Below, piece after piece: positions 1 through 9,734 of a stretch of DNA of 32,774 bases. This DNA comes from Candidatus Omnitrophota bacterium (GTDB lineage: Bacteria; Omnitrophota; Gorgyraeia; Zapsychrales; Zapsychraceae). The stretch is from NCBI GenBank assembly GCA_015233195.1, contig JADFYE010000019.1, forward strand, positions 3,658 to 36,431, in the 5' to 3' direction. The notes under the pieces were generated by a model, which had not been told where the DNA came from, did not search any database, and saw nothing but the letters and a program-made list of their open reading frames with translations. The translations under genes and the position numbers were made by a program. The number at the start of each line of letters is the position of its first letter. The first letter of the stretch is position 1.

Positions 1-268
1 CCAAGGATGTTTAAAAGGAATTACCCGTGATTTAGTGCTATTGCTTGCGGCAAAGGGTAAGATCAAGACGGAAGAAAGATTAATTACTCGCCATGAAGTT
101 TTTACTGCGGATGAATGTTTCTTGACTGGAACAGCCGCGGAAATAATTCCGGTTGTTAAAGTGGACGGACGCGTGATAGGTAGTGGCGCTCCTGGTGCTA
201 TGACTAAGAAATTGATTCAACAGTTTCACGCAGCGACTACAAGATATGGTGTTAAATATATTGTATAA
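1..268 (+). CDS. ilvE: Branched-chain amino acid aminotransferase, C-terminal part (5' truncated by window)
   Basis: Only the last 89 or so codons are present, read in the frame that starts at base 2; the start codon lies outside the window. The visible protein carries the fold-type IV PLP aminotransferase C-terminus: a GITRD segment, then EERLITRHEVFTADECF and FLTGTAAEIIPV. The last is the phosphate-binding region typical of IlvE, and it is followed by the GSGAPGAMTKKL end motif. The family transfers the amino group between branched-chain amino acids and 2-oxoglutarate. D-amino-acid transaminase and aminodeoxychorismate lyase share the fold, but TADE plus GTAAE favours IlvE. The gene ends 13 bases before mcsA and could be co-transcribed with it. 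Confidence 0.85.
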   Translation, partial: QGCLKGITRDLVLLLAAKGKIKTEERLITRHEVFTADECFLTGTAAEIIPVVKVDGRVIGSGAPGAMTKKLIQQFHAATTRYGVKYIV

Positions 269-281
269 AAAGGATTTATTT

Positions 282-773
282 ATGCGTTGTGAAAAGTGTG
301 AAAAAAGTGAAGCTACAGTTCATTTGACTGAGATCTTAAACGGCAACGTCCACGAATTTCATTTATGTGAAGACTGTGCCAAAGTTAAAAGCGCTGAAGT
401 AGAACAGAATTTTGGTTTAGCAGATTTATTGGCTGGTTTATCAGTGCAAGGAAAGCCTCAGGCGCCAGTACTGCTTACTTGTAAGAATTGCGGTTTATCA
501 TATGAGGATTTTAGAAAAACCGGTCGTTTAGGTTGTAATGAATGCTATCAATCTTTTAAATCAGAATTATCAGTATTATTAAAACGCATTCATGGTTCAG
601 CCGAGCATCATGGTAAAAAACCTATAATGATCCACCAAGATCCGATTTTATTTTCAGCGGTAATTGAATTGGATAAAGTTAAAGACGAGTTAAAAGAAGC
701 TATTTTGAAAGAACAGTTTGAAAAAGCTGCGGAATTAAGGGATAAAATTAAATCATTAGAAAAGGGCGCGTGA
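282..773 (+). CDS. mcsA: McsA, zinc-binding activator of the McsB arginine kinase
   Basis: A 164-residue protein with two pairs of CxxC motifs. The first pair is CEKC near residue 4 and CEDC near residue 32; the second is CKNC and CNEC around residues 67-90. The C-terminus is a UVR-type helical hairpin (EQFEKAAELRDKIKSLE). This is the standard McsA architecture. In Firmicutes McsA activates McsB and links it to ClpC. The reading frame stays open upstream to an ATG at 246, but 282 is preferred: an AAAAAGGA ribosome-binding site sits 8 bases ahead and the protein then begins directly with MRCEKCEK, as in homologues. mcsB starts 1 base after the stop, so the two genes are probably translationally coupled. 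Confidence 0.93.
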   Translation: MRCEKCEKSEATVHLTEILNGNVHEFHLCEDCAKVKSAEVEQNFGLADLLAGLSVQGKPQAPVLLTCKNCGLSYEDFRKTGRLGCNECYQSFKSELSVLLKRIHGSAEHHGKKPIMIHQDPILFSAVIELDKVKDELKEAILKEQFEKAAELRDKIKSLEKGA

Positions 774-774
774 T

Positions 775-1827
775 ATGCAAATAAATGATCTGGTTAATCA
801 CACCGGCGAATGGTTCAGAGGTAAAGGGGAGCATCCGGAAATAGTGATGTCATCGCGTATAAGGTTAGCGCGGAATTTAGCATTACGACCTTTTCCCAGC
901 CGTGCGGCGAAAAAAGATTTGGATGCGATTTTAGACGCGGTTAAATCCGCTGTAGACCAAATTCCTTATTTCAAAGATACTTTGTTTTTAAAGATCAATG
1001 AATTAGATAATATCGATAAACAATTTTTGATTGAACGGCATTTGATGAGTCACGACCACGCTGAAAATCCTGAAGGTAGAGGATTGATTGTGTCACCCGA
1101 AGAAATCTTATCAGTAATGATTAATGAAGAAGATCATTTGCGTATTCAGGTGATGCAATCCGGACTTAATTTAGATGAGACCTGGAAAGTCGCAAATATG
1201 ATCGACGACGAATTATCCAAGCTTTTGGATTTTGCGTATTCAATGCAGTGGGGATATTTGACTGCGTGTCCGACCAATACTGGTACTGCGATGCGAGGAT
1301 CAGTTATGTTGCATTTGCCGGCATTGGTCATGACTAAACAGATCAACAAAGTATTAACTGCTGTGTCAAAATTGAATTTTGCGGCACGGGGATTTTACGG
1401 CGAGGGAACTCAGGCAGCAGGTAATTTTTATCAGATCTCCAATCAGGTTTCATTAGGGCACAGCGAGCTGGACGTTATTCAGAATATTAAAGGTTTGATT
1501 ATGCAGATAATTGAGCAGGAGGAGCAGGCTCGTCAGGCTTTATTAGTGCAGAATAAATTGATGTTAGAAGATAAAATATTCCGGTCATATGGTTTGTTAA
1601 AAAACGCGCATGTTATGTCGAGTCAGGAAACTATTGAGCTTTTATCAATGTTGCGTCTGGGAATAGATCTTAAAGTCGTTCCGGACGTGGATATAAAAGC
1701 TTTAAATGAGCTTTTGATTATGATCCAGCCTGCGCATTTGCAGAAGATCGAGGGGAAAAAATTATCAGCGGCAGAGCGGGATAAAAAACGCGCTGCTTTG
1801 ATCAGGGAAAAATTAGGAGGGAGCTAA
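775..1827 (+). CDS. mcsB: McsB, protein-arginine kinase
   Basis: A 350-residue member of the phosphagen-kinase fold. Visible landmarks are the N-terminal [11 protein letters not shown] nucleotide-binding segment, the [20 protein letters not shown] block containing the catalytic-loop cysteine, and the [20 protein letters not shown] segment that contributes phosphate-binding arginine. Length and motif order match McsB rather than creatine/arginine kinases, which carry an additional N-terminal domain. In B. subtilis it phosphorylates arginines on proteins to mark them for ClpC-ClpP. It sits between mcsA and clpC with gaps of 1-2 bases, which fits one stress operon. No ctsR repressor gene accompanies it here. 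Confidence 0.95.
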   Translation: MQINDLVNHTGEWFRGKGEHPEIVMSSRIRLARNLALRPFPSRAAKKDLDAILDAVKSAVDQIPYFKDTLFLKINELDNIDKQFLIERHLMSHDHAENPEGRGLIVSPEEILSVMINEEDHLRIQVMQSGLNLDETWKVANMIDDELSKLLDFAYSMQWGYLTACPTNTGTAMRGSVMLHLPALVMTKQINKVLTAVSKLNFAARGFYGEGTQAAGNFYQISNQVSLGHSELDVIQNIKGLIMQIIEQEEQARQALLVQNKLMLEDKIFRSYGLLKNAHVMSSQETIELLSMLRLGIDLKVVPDVDIKALNELLIMIQPAHLQKIEGKKLSAAERDKKRAALIREKLGGS

Positions 1828-1829
1828 TT

Positions 1830-4265
1830 ATGTTTAATCGTTTTACAGAACGCGCACGTAAGGTAATAGTTTTTGCTAAAGAAGAGGCAAAACGTTTTAA
1901 TCATGATTATATTGGTACCGAACATTTATTGTTGGGTCTAATCCGCGAAGGTGAAGGAGTTGCTGCTGCGGTTTTGATGAAAATGGGATTGGATCTTGAG
2001 TCGATCCGGATTGAAGTTGAAAAATTTGTTCAGCCTGGACCGCCGACGCAAGTAATTGGTGATATACCATTTACTCCTCGGTCTAAGAAAGCATTAGAAT
2101 TGGCTGCTGAAGAAGCGAGAGCTTTAGGTCATAATTACATTGGTACAGAACATTTACTGCTCGGGTTGGTCAAAGAAGGCGAAGGCATGGCTTACCGGGT
2201 ACTTTTGAGTTTAGGATTGGATTTGGGAAAATTGCGTAATGAGATCATGGAATTATTAGGTTCAGGAATTCCTGGTTACAGTGGTCAGCAAGAACAACAA
2301 CAGCCTAAAGGTAATACTAAAACTCCGGCGCTTGATGCTTATGGCAGGAATTTGAATCAGTATGCTATCGACGGAAAATTGGACCCGGTTATCGGTCGTG
2401 CAGGCGAGATTGAACGGATTTTACAAATATTGAGCCGCCGCACTAAGAATAATCCGGTGCTGCTGGGCGAGGCAGGCGTTGGTAAGACTGCGATTGTGGA
2501 AGGTTTGGCTCAGCGTATAGTTGAAGGTAATGTGCCTGAAATTTTAAGAGAAAAGACGATTGTGGTTTTGGATATAGCGCTTATGATCGCAGGTACAAAA
2601 TACCGCGGTCAATTTGAAGAACGGATCAAAGCGGTAATGGATGAAATAAAACGTTCCGGCAAAATTATTTTATTTGTCGACGAGCTGCATACTTTGGTGG
2701 GCGCGGGCGCGGCTGAAGGCGCGATCGATGCTGCCAATATTTTAAAACCAGCTTTGGCTCGGGGAGAGATCCAATGTATCGGCGCTACTACTTTAGATGA
2801 ATATCGTAAACATATTGAGAAAGACGCGGCTTTGGAACGCAGGTTTCAGACGATAATTGTTGAGCCGCCTTCAATCGATGAGGCGATACTGATTCTTAAA
2901 GGTTTAAGAGATAAATATGAAGCTCATCATAGAGTAAAATTTTCGGATGAAGCATTGGATGCGGCAGTGCGCTTGTCAGAACGATATATTTCTGGACGAG
3001 CTTTACCAGATAAAGCAGTTGATATTCTTGACGAAGCAGGTTCAAGAGCCAGGTTAAAAGCTATGATCGCTCCGCCGGATGTGAAAGATCTTGAAGTCGA
3101 GATTGAGAAATTCCGTAAGGAAAAGGAATCTTACATCAAGAGCCAGAATTTTGAAAAAGCCGCGCAGATGCGCGACCAGGAACGGGAAGTAAGAGAAAAA
3201 CTCGAGAAGATAAAACAAGAATGGGCAGAAGCTCGGGATAAGATCACTCCAGTTTTAGGCTATGAAGATGTGGCTTTGGTGGTATCGCAATGGACCAAAA
3301 TACCTTTGGTGCGTTTGGAGCAGGAAGAGACCCAAAAGCTTTTGAAAATGGAAGAAAAAATGCGTCAGATGGTAATTGGTCAGGAAGAAGCGATCAGTGC
3401 TATGGCGCGCGCTATCCGCCGTTCTCGCGCGGGGATCAAAGATCCTCGTCGTCCGATTGGATCATTTATCTTTTTAGGACCGACTGGTGTGGGAAAAACA
3501 TTATTAGCGCAAGTATTAGCTGAATTTATGTTCGGCAGTAAAGAAGCTTTAGTGCAGATCGACATGTCTGAATATATGGATAAATTTAATGTGTCGCGGT
3601 TGATTGGCGCTCCGCCCGGATATGTCGGGTATGAAGAGGGCGGTCAGTTAACAGAAAAAGTGCGTCGGAAACCTTATTCAGTGATTTTGCTGGATGAGAT
3701 CGAAAAAGCGCATCCGGATGTTTTTAACTTGCTGTTGCAGGTTTTTGAAGAAGGGCGCTTGACTGATAGTTTGGGACGCAAAGTTGATTTTCGTAATACG
3801 ATTATTTTAATGACTTCTAATGTCGGAGCGGAAATGCTTCGTAAACAAGGATCCTTAGGTTTTGCTCAGCAAACGGATAATGCAACGTATGACAATATGA
3901 AGTCTAAACTTTTGGATGAAGTTAAAAAACATTTTAAACCTGAGTTTCTTAACCGTATCGACGAGATCATTGTGTTCCAGTCATTGACTAAAAATAATTT
4001 GACGCATATCGTCCAGTTAGAAGTTCAGGGAGTGTTCAAACGTTTGAAAGATAAGAATATTGATTTGGAGATTCCGCCGGATACTTTAGAGTTTTTGATC
4101 AGTAAAGGGTTTGATCCGATATATGGCGCGCGTCCTTTAAAAAGGACAATCCAGCGCTTTCTGGAGGACCCCTTGTCCGAATATATAATTTCTGGACAAG
4201 TAAAAGACGGACAAAAATTAAAAGCTGTGTTAAACGGCGAGACTGTTGTGTTTGAGGCAGTTTAG
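1830..4265 (+). CDS. clpC: ClpC-type AAA+ unfoldase subunit of Clp protease
   Basis: 811 residues with the full ClpC layout: two Clp N repeats at about 1-145 (each with the GTEHLLLGL motif), a first AAA+ module with Walker A GEAGVGKT at 213-220 and Walker B-like [10 protein letters not shown], a UVR-type middle domain ([14 protein letters not shown]) that distinguishes ClpC from ClpA, a second AAA+ module with GPTGVGKT at 550-557, and a C-terminal D2-small domain. The UVR middle domain is the McsB/adaptor docking region in Firmicutes. A GGAGG ribosome-binding site overlaps the end of mcsB. It would unfold substrates, including arginine-phosphorylated ones, for ClpP, which is not in this window. 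Confidence 0.97.
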   Translation: MFNRFTERARKVIVFAKEEAKRFNHDYIGTEHLLLGLIREGEGVAAAVLMKMGLDLESIRIEVEKFVQPGPPTQVIGDIPFTPRSKKALELAAEEARALGHNYIGTEHLLLGLVKEGEGMAYRVLLSLGLDLGKLRNEIMELLGSGIPGYSGQQEQQQPKGNTKTPALDAYGRNLNQYAIDGKLDPVIGRAGEIERILQILSRRTKNNPVLLGEAGVGKTAIVEGLAQRIVEGNVPEILREKTIVVLDIALMIAGTKYRGQFEERIKAVMDEIKRSGKIILFVDELHTLVGAGAAEGAIDAANILKPALARGEIQCIGATTLDEYRKHIEKDAALERRFQTIIVEPPSIDEAILILKGLRDKYEAHHRVKFSDEALDAAVRLSERYISGRALPDKAVDILDEAGSRARLKAMIAPPDVKDLEVEIEKFRKEKESYIKSQNFEKAAQMRDQEREVREKLEKIKQEWAEARDKITPVLGYEDVALVVSQWTKIPLVRLEQEETQKLLKMEEKMRQMVIGQEEAISAMARAIRRSRAGIKDPRRPIGSFIFLGPTGVGKTLLAQVLAEFMFGSKEALVQIDMSEYMDKFNVSRLIGAPPGYVGYEEGGQLTEKVRRKPYSVILLDEIEKAHPDVFNLLLQVFEEGRLTDSLGRKVDFRNTIILMTSNVGAEMLRKQGSLGFAQQTDNATYDNMKSKLLDEVKKHFKPEFLNRIDEIIVFQSLTKNNLTHIVQLEVQGVFKRLKDKNIDLEIPPDTLEFLISKGFDPIYGARPLKRTIQRFLEDPLSEYIISGQVKDGQKLKAVLNGETVVFEAV

Positions 4266-4300
4266 ATTATAGGTCAAAGGCAAAAGGTAAAAGGTCAAAG
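4266..4300. repeat. AGGTCAAAGG word-repeat spacer
   Basis: The short spacer after clpC consists almost entirely of repeated words AGGTCAAAGG, AAAAGGTA and AAAGGTCAAAGG. The same GGTAAAAGGTCAAAGG string appears at about 23880-23895 in front of comF. It holds no clear terminator, and its AAAGG units may serve as the weak ribosome-binding site of the next gene. Confidence 0.55.
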
Positions 4301-5272
4301 GTGAACTTTTGGGTGAGAAAATTTGTATTCGTTTTAATAATGTTAATATTTTGCTCCCCTGTTTGGGCGGAGCCGATTGCGAGTTTTCAAGGGCATTTTA
4401 ATCCGGCAAATAGTACTGTCAGCGGGATTTTGGATTTAGGGGAATACCGTAAATTTAATATTGATGCTGGAAAATTATCTGCTGGTGTTTACCAATTTAC
4501 AATTGGCATGTCGCATTTATTTTTATTAGGTAGAGATGTTACTAGTGTGGTTAAAGGTACAGTTGAACGAGTAGTTGATGCTTATCAGGAAATTGTTTAT
4601 TTGGGTAGGTTAGGCAGTAATTATTCTTTAATTAATTATCAGCCGATTAGAGAATTGGAATGTTCTTTTCAGATACGCAAGAATGTATTGTACATTCAGT
4701 CTTTGATCATTGGCTCGCTATCTATATCTGGAACGGTCGGTATTTTGTCTCCGTTTTCTTTGGACTTGGAAGTTAAACTTAAAGATGTTGAATTGAATGA
4801 TTTTATTGATTTTTGGATGCAGCCTGAACGTTCAGATGCTTCAGGAAAAGTGAACGGTATTATTAAAGTATCAGGCGGGTTAGATAATGTATATTTGAAA
4901 GGTGATCTTACGGCGTCAACTGGTCATGTGGGACGGATGGATTTTGGTGATATGCAGATATCTGCGATGGGGTATTATCCGGTAGTACAGCTCACAAAGA
5001 CCCAGTTAAGTACTACGGATGGTTTAGTTTATTCAATATCTGGTGCTTTAGATTTTAGTAAAAAAGGAACGATTGCTAAACAAGTTAAATCATTGACTAT
5101 TGCTCCGGTAATTTTTAATTCTGAGTCGGGTTCGGAATGGACAATTAAAAAAAGCTCTTCGGATGAAGGTATAAATGCTTGGAAATCAATTATAAAGACT
5201 GATGGAAGTAAGCGTAATTTGGATGAGCATGATTCTGGTGTTTTAGGTGTGGAGCGGCGATTGGAATTTTAA
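4301..5272 (+). CDS. Secreted AsmA/TamB-like protein of unknown function
   Basis: A 323-residue protein with an N-terminal signal peptide (hydrophobic core FVFVLIMLIFC, likely cleavage after PVWA near residue 24). The body is rich in beta strands. It contains a segment of the AsmA/DUF3971/TamB type: a DFIDFW region, then SGKVNGIIKVSGG, LKGDLTASTGHVG and DFGDMQIS. Such repeats occur in periplasmic bridge-like proteins tied to outer-membrane lipid transport, so a cell-envelope role is possible; this is inference from resemblance. The annotated start is GTG; a second in-frame GTG at 4313 is equally plausible. The gene occupies the place between clpC and radA and ends 3 bases before radA. Confidence 0.6.
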   Translation: MNFWVRKFVFVLIMLIFCSPVWAEPIASFQGHFNPANSTVSGILDLGEYRKFNIDAGKLSAGVYQFTIGMSHLFLLGRDVTSVVKGTVERVVDAYQEIVYLGRLGSNYSLINYQPIRELECSFQIRKNVLYIQSLIIGSLSISGTVGILSPFSLDLEVKLKDVELNDFIDFWMQPERSDASGKVNGIIKVSGGLDNVYLKGDLTASTGHVGRMDFGDMQISAMGYYPVVQLTKTQLSTTDGLVYSISGALDFSKKGTIAKQVKSLTIAPVIFNSESGSEWTIKKSSSDEGINAWKSIIKTDGSKRNLDEHDSGVLGVERRLEF

Positions 5273-5275
5273 TTT

Positions 5276-6649
5276 ATGGCTAAAGAAAAGACAATGTTCG
5301 TGTGTCAGGAGTGCGGGTCGCAGTCGCCACGCTGGGTAGGTAAATGCCCGGGGTGCGACGGGTGGAATACTTTGGTTGAAGAGAAAACCCGTCCAGCAGC
5401 AAAAAAGCATAGCCATTTGGTATCAGATTCTAAACCGGTAGTGTTAAGCCAGGTGTCGACGCAAGATGAAGTCAGATATGTTACTGGGATCAAGGAATTT
5501 GATAATGTGATGGGTTCGGGGATTGTACTGGGTTCTGTGACTTTGATCGGCGGTGATCCAGGTATTGGTAAATCAACTTTGTCGTTACAGGTCAGCTGTG
5601 CGTTAAGTCAAAAAGGATATAAAGTTCTTTATGTTACAGGTGAGGAATCAATTCGCCAGACTAGCTTACGCGCTGAACGGCTTACTTCAAAAGCGGCTGA
5701 TAATTTGTATTTGGTGAGTCAGGTAGATTTGTCAGTTATATTATCGCATATTGAACAGTTCAGCCCAGAAGTAGTGGTGATAGATTCGATTCAAGTGGTT
5801 TATACTTCTGATATTTTATCGTCGCCAGGAAGTGTATCGCAGGTTCGGGAATGCGCTGCGATTTTGACGCATTTGGCTAAAGCCAAAGGCATAGCTTTAT
5901 TTTTAATCGGGCATGTTACTAAAGAAGGCGCGATTGCTGGTCCTAGGGTATTGGAACATATAGTTGATACAGTTTTATATTTTGAAGGTGACCGGTATTC
6001 ATCATACCGGATTTTGCGTGGAACGAAAAACCGTTTTGGGTCCACAAACGAGATCGGTGTTTTTGAAATGACCGGAGCTGGATTAAAAGAAGTAGATAAT
6101 CCGTCGGAAATATTTTTAGCAGAACGTCCGGTAGATTCATCAGGTTCAGTGGTAGTTCCAATAGTGGAAGGGACGCGACCTTTTTTAGTCGAGGTACAAG
6201 GCTTAGTCAGCCGTTCCGCGTTTGGCATGGTACGGCAGAAAGCCCAAGGTTTTGATGCTAACCGTCTGGCTTTATTGATCGCGGTTTTGGAAAAGCGGAT
6301 GGGTTTGAATTTGCAGGATAAAGATGTTTTTGTGAATGTGGTCGGCGGAGTTAAATTGATCGACCCTGCGGCTGATTTGGCGGTAGTCGTTAGCGTGGCA
6401 TCCGCTTTGTTGGATAAACCAGTACCGTATGATACGGTTTTTATCGGAGAGGTAGGGTTAGCTGCTGAAGTGCGCAGTGTCAGTCAGATCAGCTCTCGTA
6501 TAAAAGAAGCAGAAAAATTAGGATTTAAAAGATGTGTGCTTCCAAAAAATAATTTGAAAGCCGGAACAGATATTAAAACGAAATTAAATATTATCGCGGT
6601 TGAGAATGTAAGGCAAGCGCTGGACGTTTTGAAAGGAGCGGATAAATGA
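5276..6649 (+). CDS. radA: RadA/Sms DNA repair ATPase
   Basis: 457 residues in the standard RadA order. An N-terminal zinc finger (CQECG...CPGC) is followed by a RecA-like ATPase with Walker A GGDPGIGKST, then the RadA-specific KNRFG motif and a C-terminal Lon-protease-like domain (DPAADLAVVVSVASALLDKPV). RadA helps process recombination intermediates by promoting branch migration. The start at 5276 leaves MAKEKTMFVCQECG, as usual for the family. The stop codon overlaps the yacL-type start as ATGA, which indicates coupling. No disA gene follows, unlike in Bacillus. Confidence 0.97.
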   Translation: MAKEKTMFVCQECGSQSPRWVGKCPGCDGWNTLVEEKTRPAAKKHSHLVSDSKPVVLSQVSTQDEVRYVTGIKEFDNVMGSGIVLGSVTLIGGDPGIGKSTLSLQVSCALSQKGYKVLYVTGEESIRQTSLRAERLTSKAADNLYLVSQVDLSVILSHIEQFSPEVVVIDSIQVVYTSDILSSPGSVSQVRECAAILTHLAKAKGIALFLIGHVTKEGAIAGPRVLEHIVDTVLYFEGDRYSSYRILRGTKNRFGSTNEIGVFEMTGAGLKEVDNPSEIFLAERPVDSSGSVVVPIVEGTRPFLVEVQGLVSRSAFGMVRQKAQGFDANRLALLIAVLEKRMGLNLQDKDVFVNVVGGVKLIDPAADLAVVVSVASALLDKPVPYDTVFIGEVGLAAEVRSVSQISSRIKEAEKLGFKRCVLPKNNLKAGTDIKTKLNIIAVENVRQALDVLKGADK

Positions 6650-7623
6650 CATTGTTATTTATTAGGGTGTTTTATTTTATACTTACTGCCATGACCGGAT
6701 ATTATATCGGTACAATGGTGAATGCACCTCAGCTGGGTTTGGAGATTGGGCTTTTAGGTGCTTTGATTCTGATTTTTTTAGAGCAGCGAATGCATAATGT
6801 TTCAGTGCGTGGACTTTCGAGTATGGTCTTTGGTTTGTTATTAGGTTTGTTCATGGCAAAATTGGTTAGTAATATTTTAGGATTATTACCGTTAGGTGAT
6901 TTTATCCATTCAGTATCAGAGATCGTCTTGAATTTGGTGTTTTCATATTTAGGCGCGATTATGGCTTTACGGGGTAAAGACGAATTTAACGTGATCATTC
7001 CGTATGTGCGTTTTCGCAGGCAAGATGTGCATAGCAAGATCATATTATTGGATACCAGTGCAATTATCGACGGAAGAGTTGGCGATATTTATAGAAGTAA
7101 TTTTTTGTTAGGTCGTTTAGTTGTTCCTAAATTTGTTTTGCAGGAATTGCAAACCTTGGCAGATTCGGCGGATGATATTAAACGTCAACGTGGGCGCAGA
7201 GGTTTGGATATTTTAAAAGAATTACAAAAAGATACCCGCTTAGATTTACGGATCCATGAAGAAGAAGTGTCGGATGATCGTGGCGTAGACGCTAAATTAG
7301 TTAAGTTGGCAAAATTTTTAGATGCTACGGTTTGTACAGTTGATTTTAATTTAGAAAAAACGGCAACTTTGCAAGGCATACAAGTTTTGAATTTAAACGC
7401 TTTGGCAGAAGCTGTACGGTGCGTGATATTTCCTGGAGAGTATTTGGAAGTTACTTTGGTCAAAGAAGGCAAAGAGCATAATCAGGCTATCGGATATATG
7501 CAGGACGGAACCATGGTGGTAGTGAGTGAAGGGCGGAACCGGATAGGACAACGGGTGAACACGGTAGTTACTTCGGTATTACAAACTCAGTCGGGAAAAA
7601 TGGTTTTTGGATCTATTGTGTAA
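6646..7623 (+). CDS. YacL-type membrane PIN-TRAM domain protein
   Basis: 325 residues. About four hydrophobic segments fill residues 1-110. A PIN nuclease domain follows, starting at LLDTSAIIDGRVGDI (metal-binding Asp near 135) and including the acidic DDRGVDAKLVKLAKFLDA and TVDFN motifs. A TRAM-like beta domain closes the protein (about 265-325). This is the architecture of B. subtilis YacL and its relatives, putative membrane-anchored RNases. The gene overlaps radA by 4 bases and ispD by one, and a GAAAGGAG ribosome-binding site precedes it. Its place between radA and ispD matches the Bacillus order. Confidence 0.9.
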   Translation: MTLLFIRVFYFILTAMTGYYIGTMVNAPQLGLEIGLLGALILIFLEQRMHNVSVRGLSSMVFGLLLGLFMAKLVSNILGLLPLGDFIHSVSEIVLNLVFSYLGAIMALRGKDEFNVIIPYVRFRRQDVHSKIILLDTSAIIDGRVGDIYRSNFLLGRLVVPKFVLQELQTLADSADDIKRQRGRRGLDILKELQKDTRLDLRIHEEEVSDDRGVDAKLVKLAKFLDATVCTVDFNLEKTATLQGIQVLNLNALAEAVRCVIFPGEYLEVTLVKEGKEHNQAIGYMQDGTMVVVSEGRNRIGQRVNTVVTSVLQTQSGKMVFGSIV

Positions 7624-8300
7624 TGAAAATACAAGTTATTATAGTCGCGGCTGGGATAGGGAAAAGATTTAATAGTGATACGCCAAAGACTTTGCTGCCT
7701 TTGGATGGAAGATTGATTTTTTTGCGTAGTTGTGATGTGTTTGAAAAATTAAGTGTGGTCGATAGTATTATTTTGGTAGTGCATGAAGATTATGTTCAAG
7801 AATACAGCGATGCAGTTAAGAACAGTGGTTTGAAAAAAATTAAAAAGGTTGTAGTCGGAGGGTCAAAGCGTACTGATTCAGTTCTTAATGGTTTGCAAGC
7901 TTTGGATATTGATACGGATGTGGTTGCGATACACGACGGGGCGCGACCTTTATTTGATGAACATATAGCAGCGCGCGCGTTTGATATGATTAAAAACGTG
8001 GATGCTTTAGTAGTAGCCGTAAGAGTTAAGCCTACGATCAAGGAAGTCGATTTGCAGACTTTAAAAGTAAAGCGCACATTGGATCGAAATTTATTGTGGG
8101 ATATACAAACCCCGCAGATATTTAAGAAAGATTTGATTTTAAAGGCTTATGAGCAGGACACGTTTGATGCAACTGATGATGCTTCTATGGTAGAGAAAAT
8201 GGGAAAAGAAGTTGTGATTTGTGAGGGAGATTATCGCAATATAAAAATTACAACGCCGGAAGATATGATTGTGGCGGAGGCGTTTATAAAAGGAATGTGA
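7623..8300 (+). CDS. ispD: 2-C-methyl-D-erythritol 4-phosphate cytidylyltransferase
   Basis: 225 residues with the IspD hallmarks: the N-terminal CTP-binding loop VAAGIGKRFNSDTPK, AIHDGARPLF in the middle, the WDIQTPQIF segment, TDDASMVE and the terminal GDYRNIKITTPEDM. It makes CDP-methylerythritol in the MEP route to isoprenoids. The usual PKQ after the glycine-rich loop is PKT here. The start overlaps the stop of the preceding gene (TAATG), and the stop overlaps ispF (TGATG), so the three genes are tightly coupled. Confidence 0.95.
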   Translation: MKIQVIIVAAGIGKRFNSDTPKTLLPLDGRLIFLRSCDVFEKLSVVDSIILVVHEDYVQEYSDAVKNSGLKKIKKVVVGGSKRTDSVLNGLQALDIDTDVVAIHDGARPLFDEHIAARAFDMIKNVDALVVAVRVKPTIKEVDLQTLKVKRTLDRNLLWDIQTPQIFKKDLILKAYEQDTFDATDDASMVEKMGKEVVICEGDYRNIKITTPEDMIVAEAFIKGM

Positions 8301-8779
8301 TGAAACAAAAAGTCGGATTGGGTTATGATATTCACCGTTTTGTGCCTGGACGGAAATTAGTCTTAGGCGGGGTGGAGATCCCTTATGAAAAAGGCTTAGA
8401 CGGGCATTCAGACGCTGACGTGCTTTTGCATGCCATATGCGATGCTATTCTTGGTGCTTTAGGCAAAGGTGATATCGGCGAACATTTTCCAAATACTGAC
8501 TCAGCTTATAAAAATATTTCCAGCATGGTTTTATTGGGTAAGGTTAAAGAATTAATGGATATTGAAGGATATCAAGTTGTGAACTTGGATTGTGTGGTTC
8601 AAGCTGAAGCGCCAAAAATAAAAGAATATAAAGCGCAGATGAAATTTCATATAGCTTATAAATTAGCAATTGATGAAGATTGTGTGAATATAAAAGCTAC
8701 GACGCAGGAAGGGTTAGGCGCGATCGGGCAGAAGCAGGGAATTGCAGCTTTTGTAATAGTAATGATAGAAAAATTATAA
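8300..8779 (+). CDS. ispF: 2-C-methyl-D-erythritol 2,4-cyclodiphosphate synthase
   Basis: A 159-residue IspF. GYDIHRF and [15 protein letters not shown] contain the metal-binding Asp/His residues, [11 protein letters not shown] follows, and the C-terminal [12 protein letters not shown] loop is intact. It catalyses the step of the MEP pathway two after IspD; ispE is not in the window. The frame also allows a GTG start at 8297, but the ATG at 8300 has an AAAAGGA site at the better distance and gives [10 protein letters not shown]. Confidence 0.96.
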   Translation: MKQKVGLGYDIHRFVPGRKLVLGGVEIPYEKGLDGHSDADVLLHAICDAILGALGKGDIGEHFPNTDSAYKNISSMVLLGKVKELMDIEGYQVVNLDCVVQAEAPKIKEYKAQMKFHIAYKLAIDEDCVNIKATTQEGLGAIGQKQGIAAFVIVMIEKL

Positions 8780-8792
8780 TAAAGGATATTTT

Positions 8793-9488
8793 ATGTTTTG
8801 GATACACGCTTTAGTTGTTTTGTTGCTTTTGTTCTCGGCATTTGTTTTGTTTGTAGCCATATTCTTCAAAGAAGAATTGCAGGCGACCAGAGAAAAAGAT
8901 CCTGCGGCAAAAGGATATTTACAGATTATTTTAATGTATTCAGGTCTGCACGCTCTTATCGCGTATCGCATAAGTCACAAATTGTGGGAAATGAAATTAT
9001 ATTTTTTGGCGCGTTGGGTTTCACAGATCGCTCGTTTTTTTACTGGTATTGAAATTCATCCTGGAGCGCAGATCGGTAAAGGGCTTTTTATCGACCATGG
9101 TATGGGAGTGGTCATCGGCGAAACCTCAGTAATAGGTAATGATGTAACTTTATATCAAGGGGTAACCTTAGGCGGCACAGGTAAAGAAACCGGCAAACGT
9201 CATCCTACTTTAGGCGATAATATCGTGGTTGGTGCAGGCGCTAAAATTTTAGGTAGTATTGAAATCGGGTCGAATTCGTATATTGGCGCGAACGCGGTAG
9301 TGATTAACCCAGTGCCTGCGAATTCTACAGTAGTCGGCGTTCCTGGACGTGTAACTAAACAAGACGGGAAAAAGCTGGATGTGAAATTAGATCATAGCCT
9401 TATCATCGACCCGATCATGGAAGAAGTAGAGGCGCTCGAAGCAAGGATTAAGGAATTGGAAATTATAATTAAAGAGGGAAGAAGATAG
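8793..9488 (+). CDS. cysE: Serine O-acetyltransferase with an N-terminal membrane segment
   Basis: 231 residues. The core (about 75-190) is a left-handed beta-helix of hexapeptide repeats with the CysE/EpsC signature: [41 protein letters not shown] and [10 protein letters not shown]. It would make O-acetylserine for cysteine synthesis. The first 30 residues are a strongly hydrophobic helix ([21 protein letters not shown]), which ordinary CysE lacks, so this copy may be membrane-attached. The tail is a charged coiled coil ([14 protein letters not shown]). An AAAGGAT ribosome-binding site precedes the ATG, and the cysteinyl-tRNA synthetase gene follows, a common pairing. Confidence 0.88.
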   Translation: MFWIHALVVLLLLFSAFVLFVAIFFKEELQATREKDPAAKGYLQIILMYSGLHALIAYRISHKLWEMKLYFLARWVSQIARFFTGIEIHPGAQIGKGLFIDHGMGVVIGETSVIGNDVTLYQGVTLGGTGKETGKRHPTLGDNIVVGAGAKILGSIEIGSNSYIGANAVVINPVPANSTVVGVPGRVTKQDGKKLDVKLDHSLIIDPIMEEVEALEARIKELEIIIKEGRR

Positions 9489-9574
9489 ACGATAGAAGTT
9501 AGAAGTAAGATAAAAAAATTATACAAATTTTAAAATAGAAAAACCTGCAAATTTTTAAAATGAAAATCGAAGGG

Positions 9575-9697
9575 ATTGAAGCGGACGTAGATAATTCGAA
9601 CGGGCACGGTTCGTACGCGAAGCGGACGAGAGCGAGAATTATCTTCGAGTGAAGTTTAACTCGCAGGGGTAAACTAGCGTTCCGCGAAAGACCGGAG
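9575..9697 (+). repeat. Dispersed structured repeat, copy A
   Basis: Within the 246-base cysE-cysS gap lies a GC-richer block that matches the minus strand of 22908-23080. Shared words in the same order are ATTGAAGCGGACGTAGATAA, CGGGCACGG, AGAGCGA, AATTATCTTCGAG, GAAG, AGCGTTCCG and ACCG. AGATAATT and AATTATCT within it can pair as a stem. Copy A lacks about 50 bases that copy B has in the second half. The rest of the gap (9489-9574) is AT-rich and contains only simple word repeats. No ORF of note and no T-box signature were seen. Confidence 0.75.
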
Positions 9698-9734
9698 ATT
9701 TTAAATATAAAATTTGCTTAATCTAGGACATTGA

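Noticed and set aside
5800-6228. Long minus-strand ORFs inside radA, yacL, metG, maf and others
   Set aside because: They are shadows of well-supported genes, without ribosome-binding sites or family motifs.
9489-9734. T-box or other leader regulation ahead of cysS
   Set aside because: No T-box AGGGTGGNACCGCG-like motif or specifier/antiterminator pair is visible; the structured part is explained as dispersed repeat copy A.
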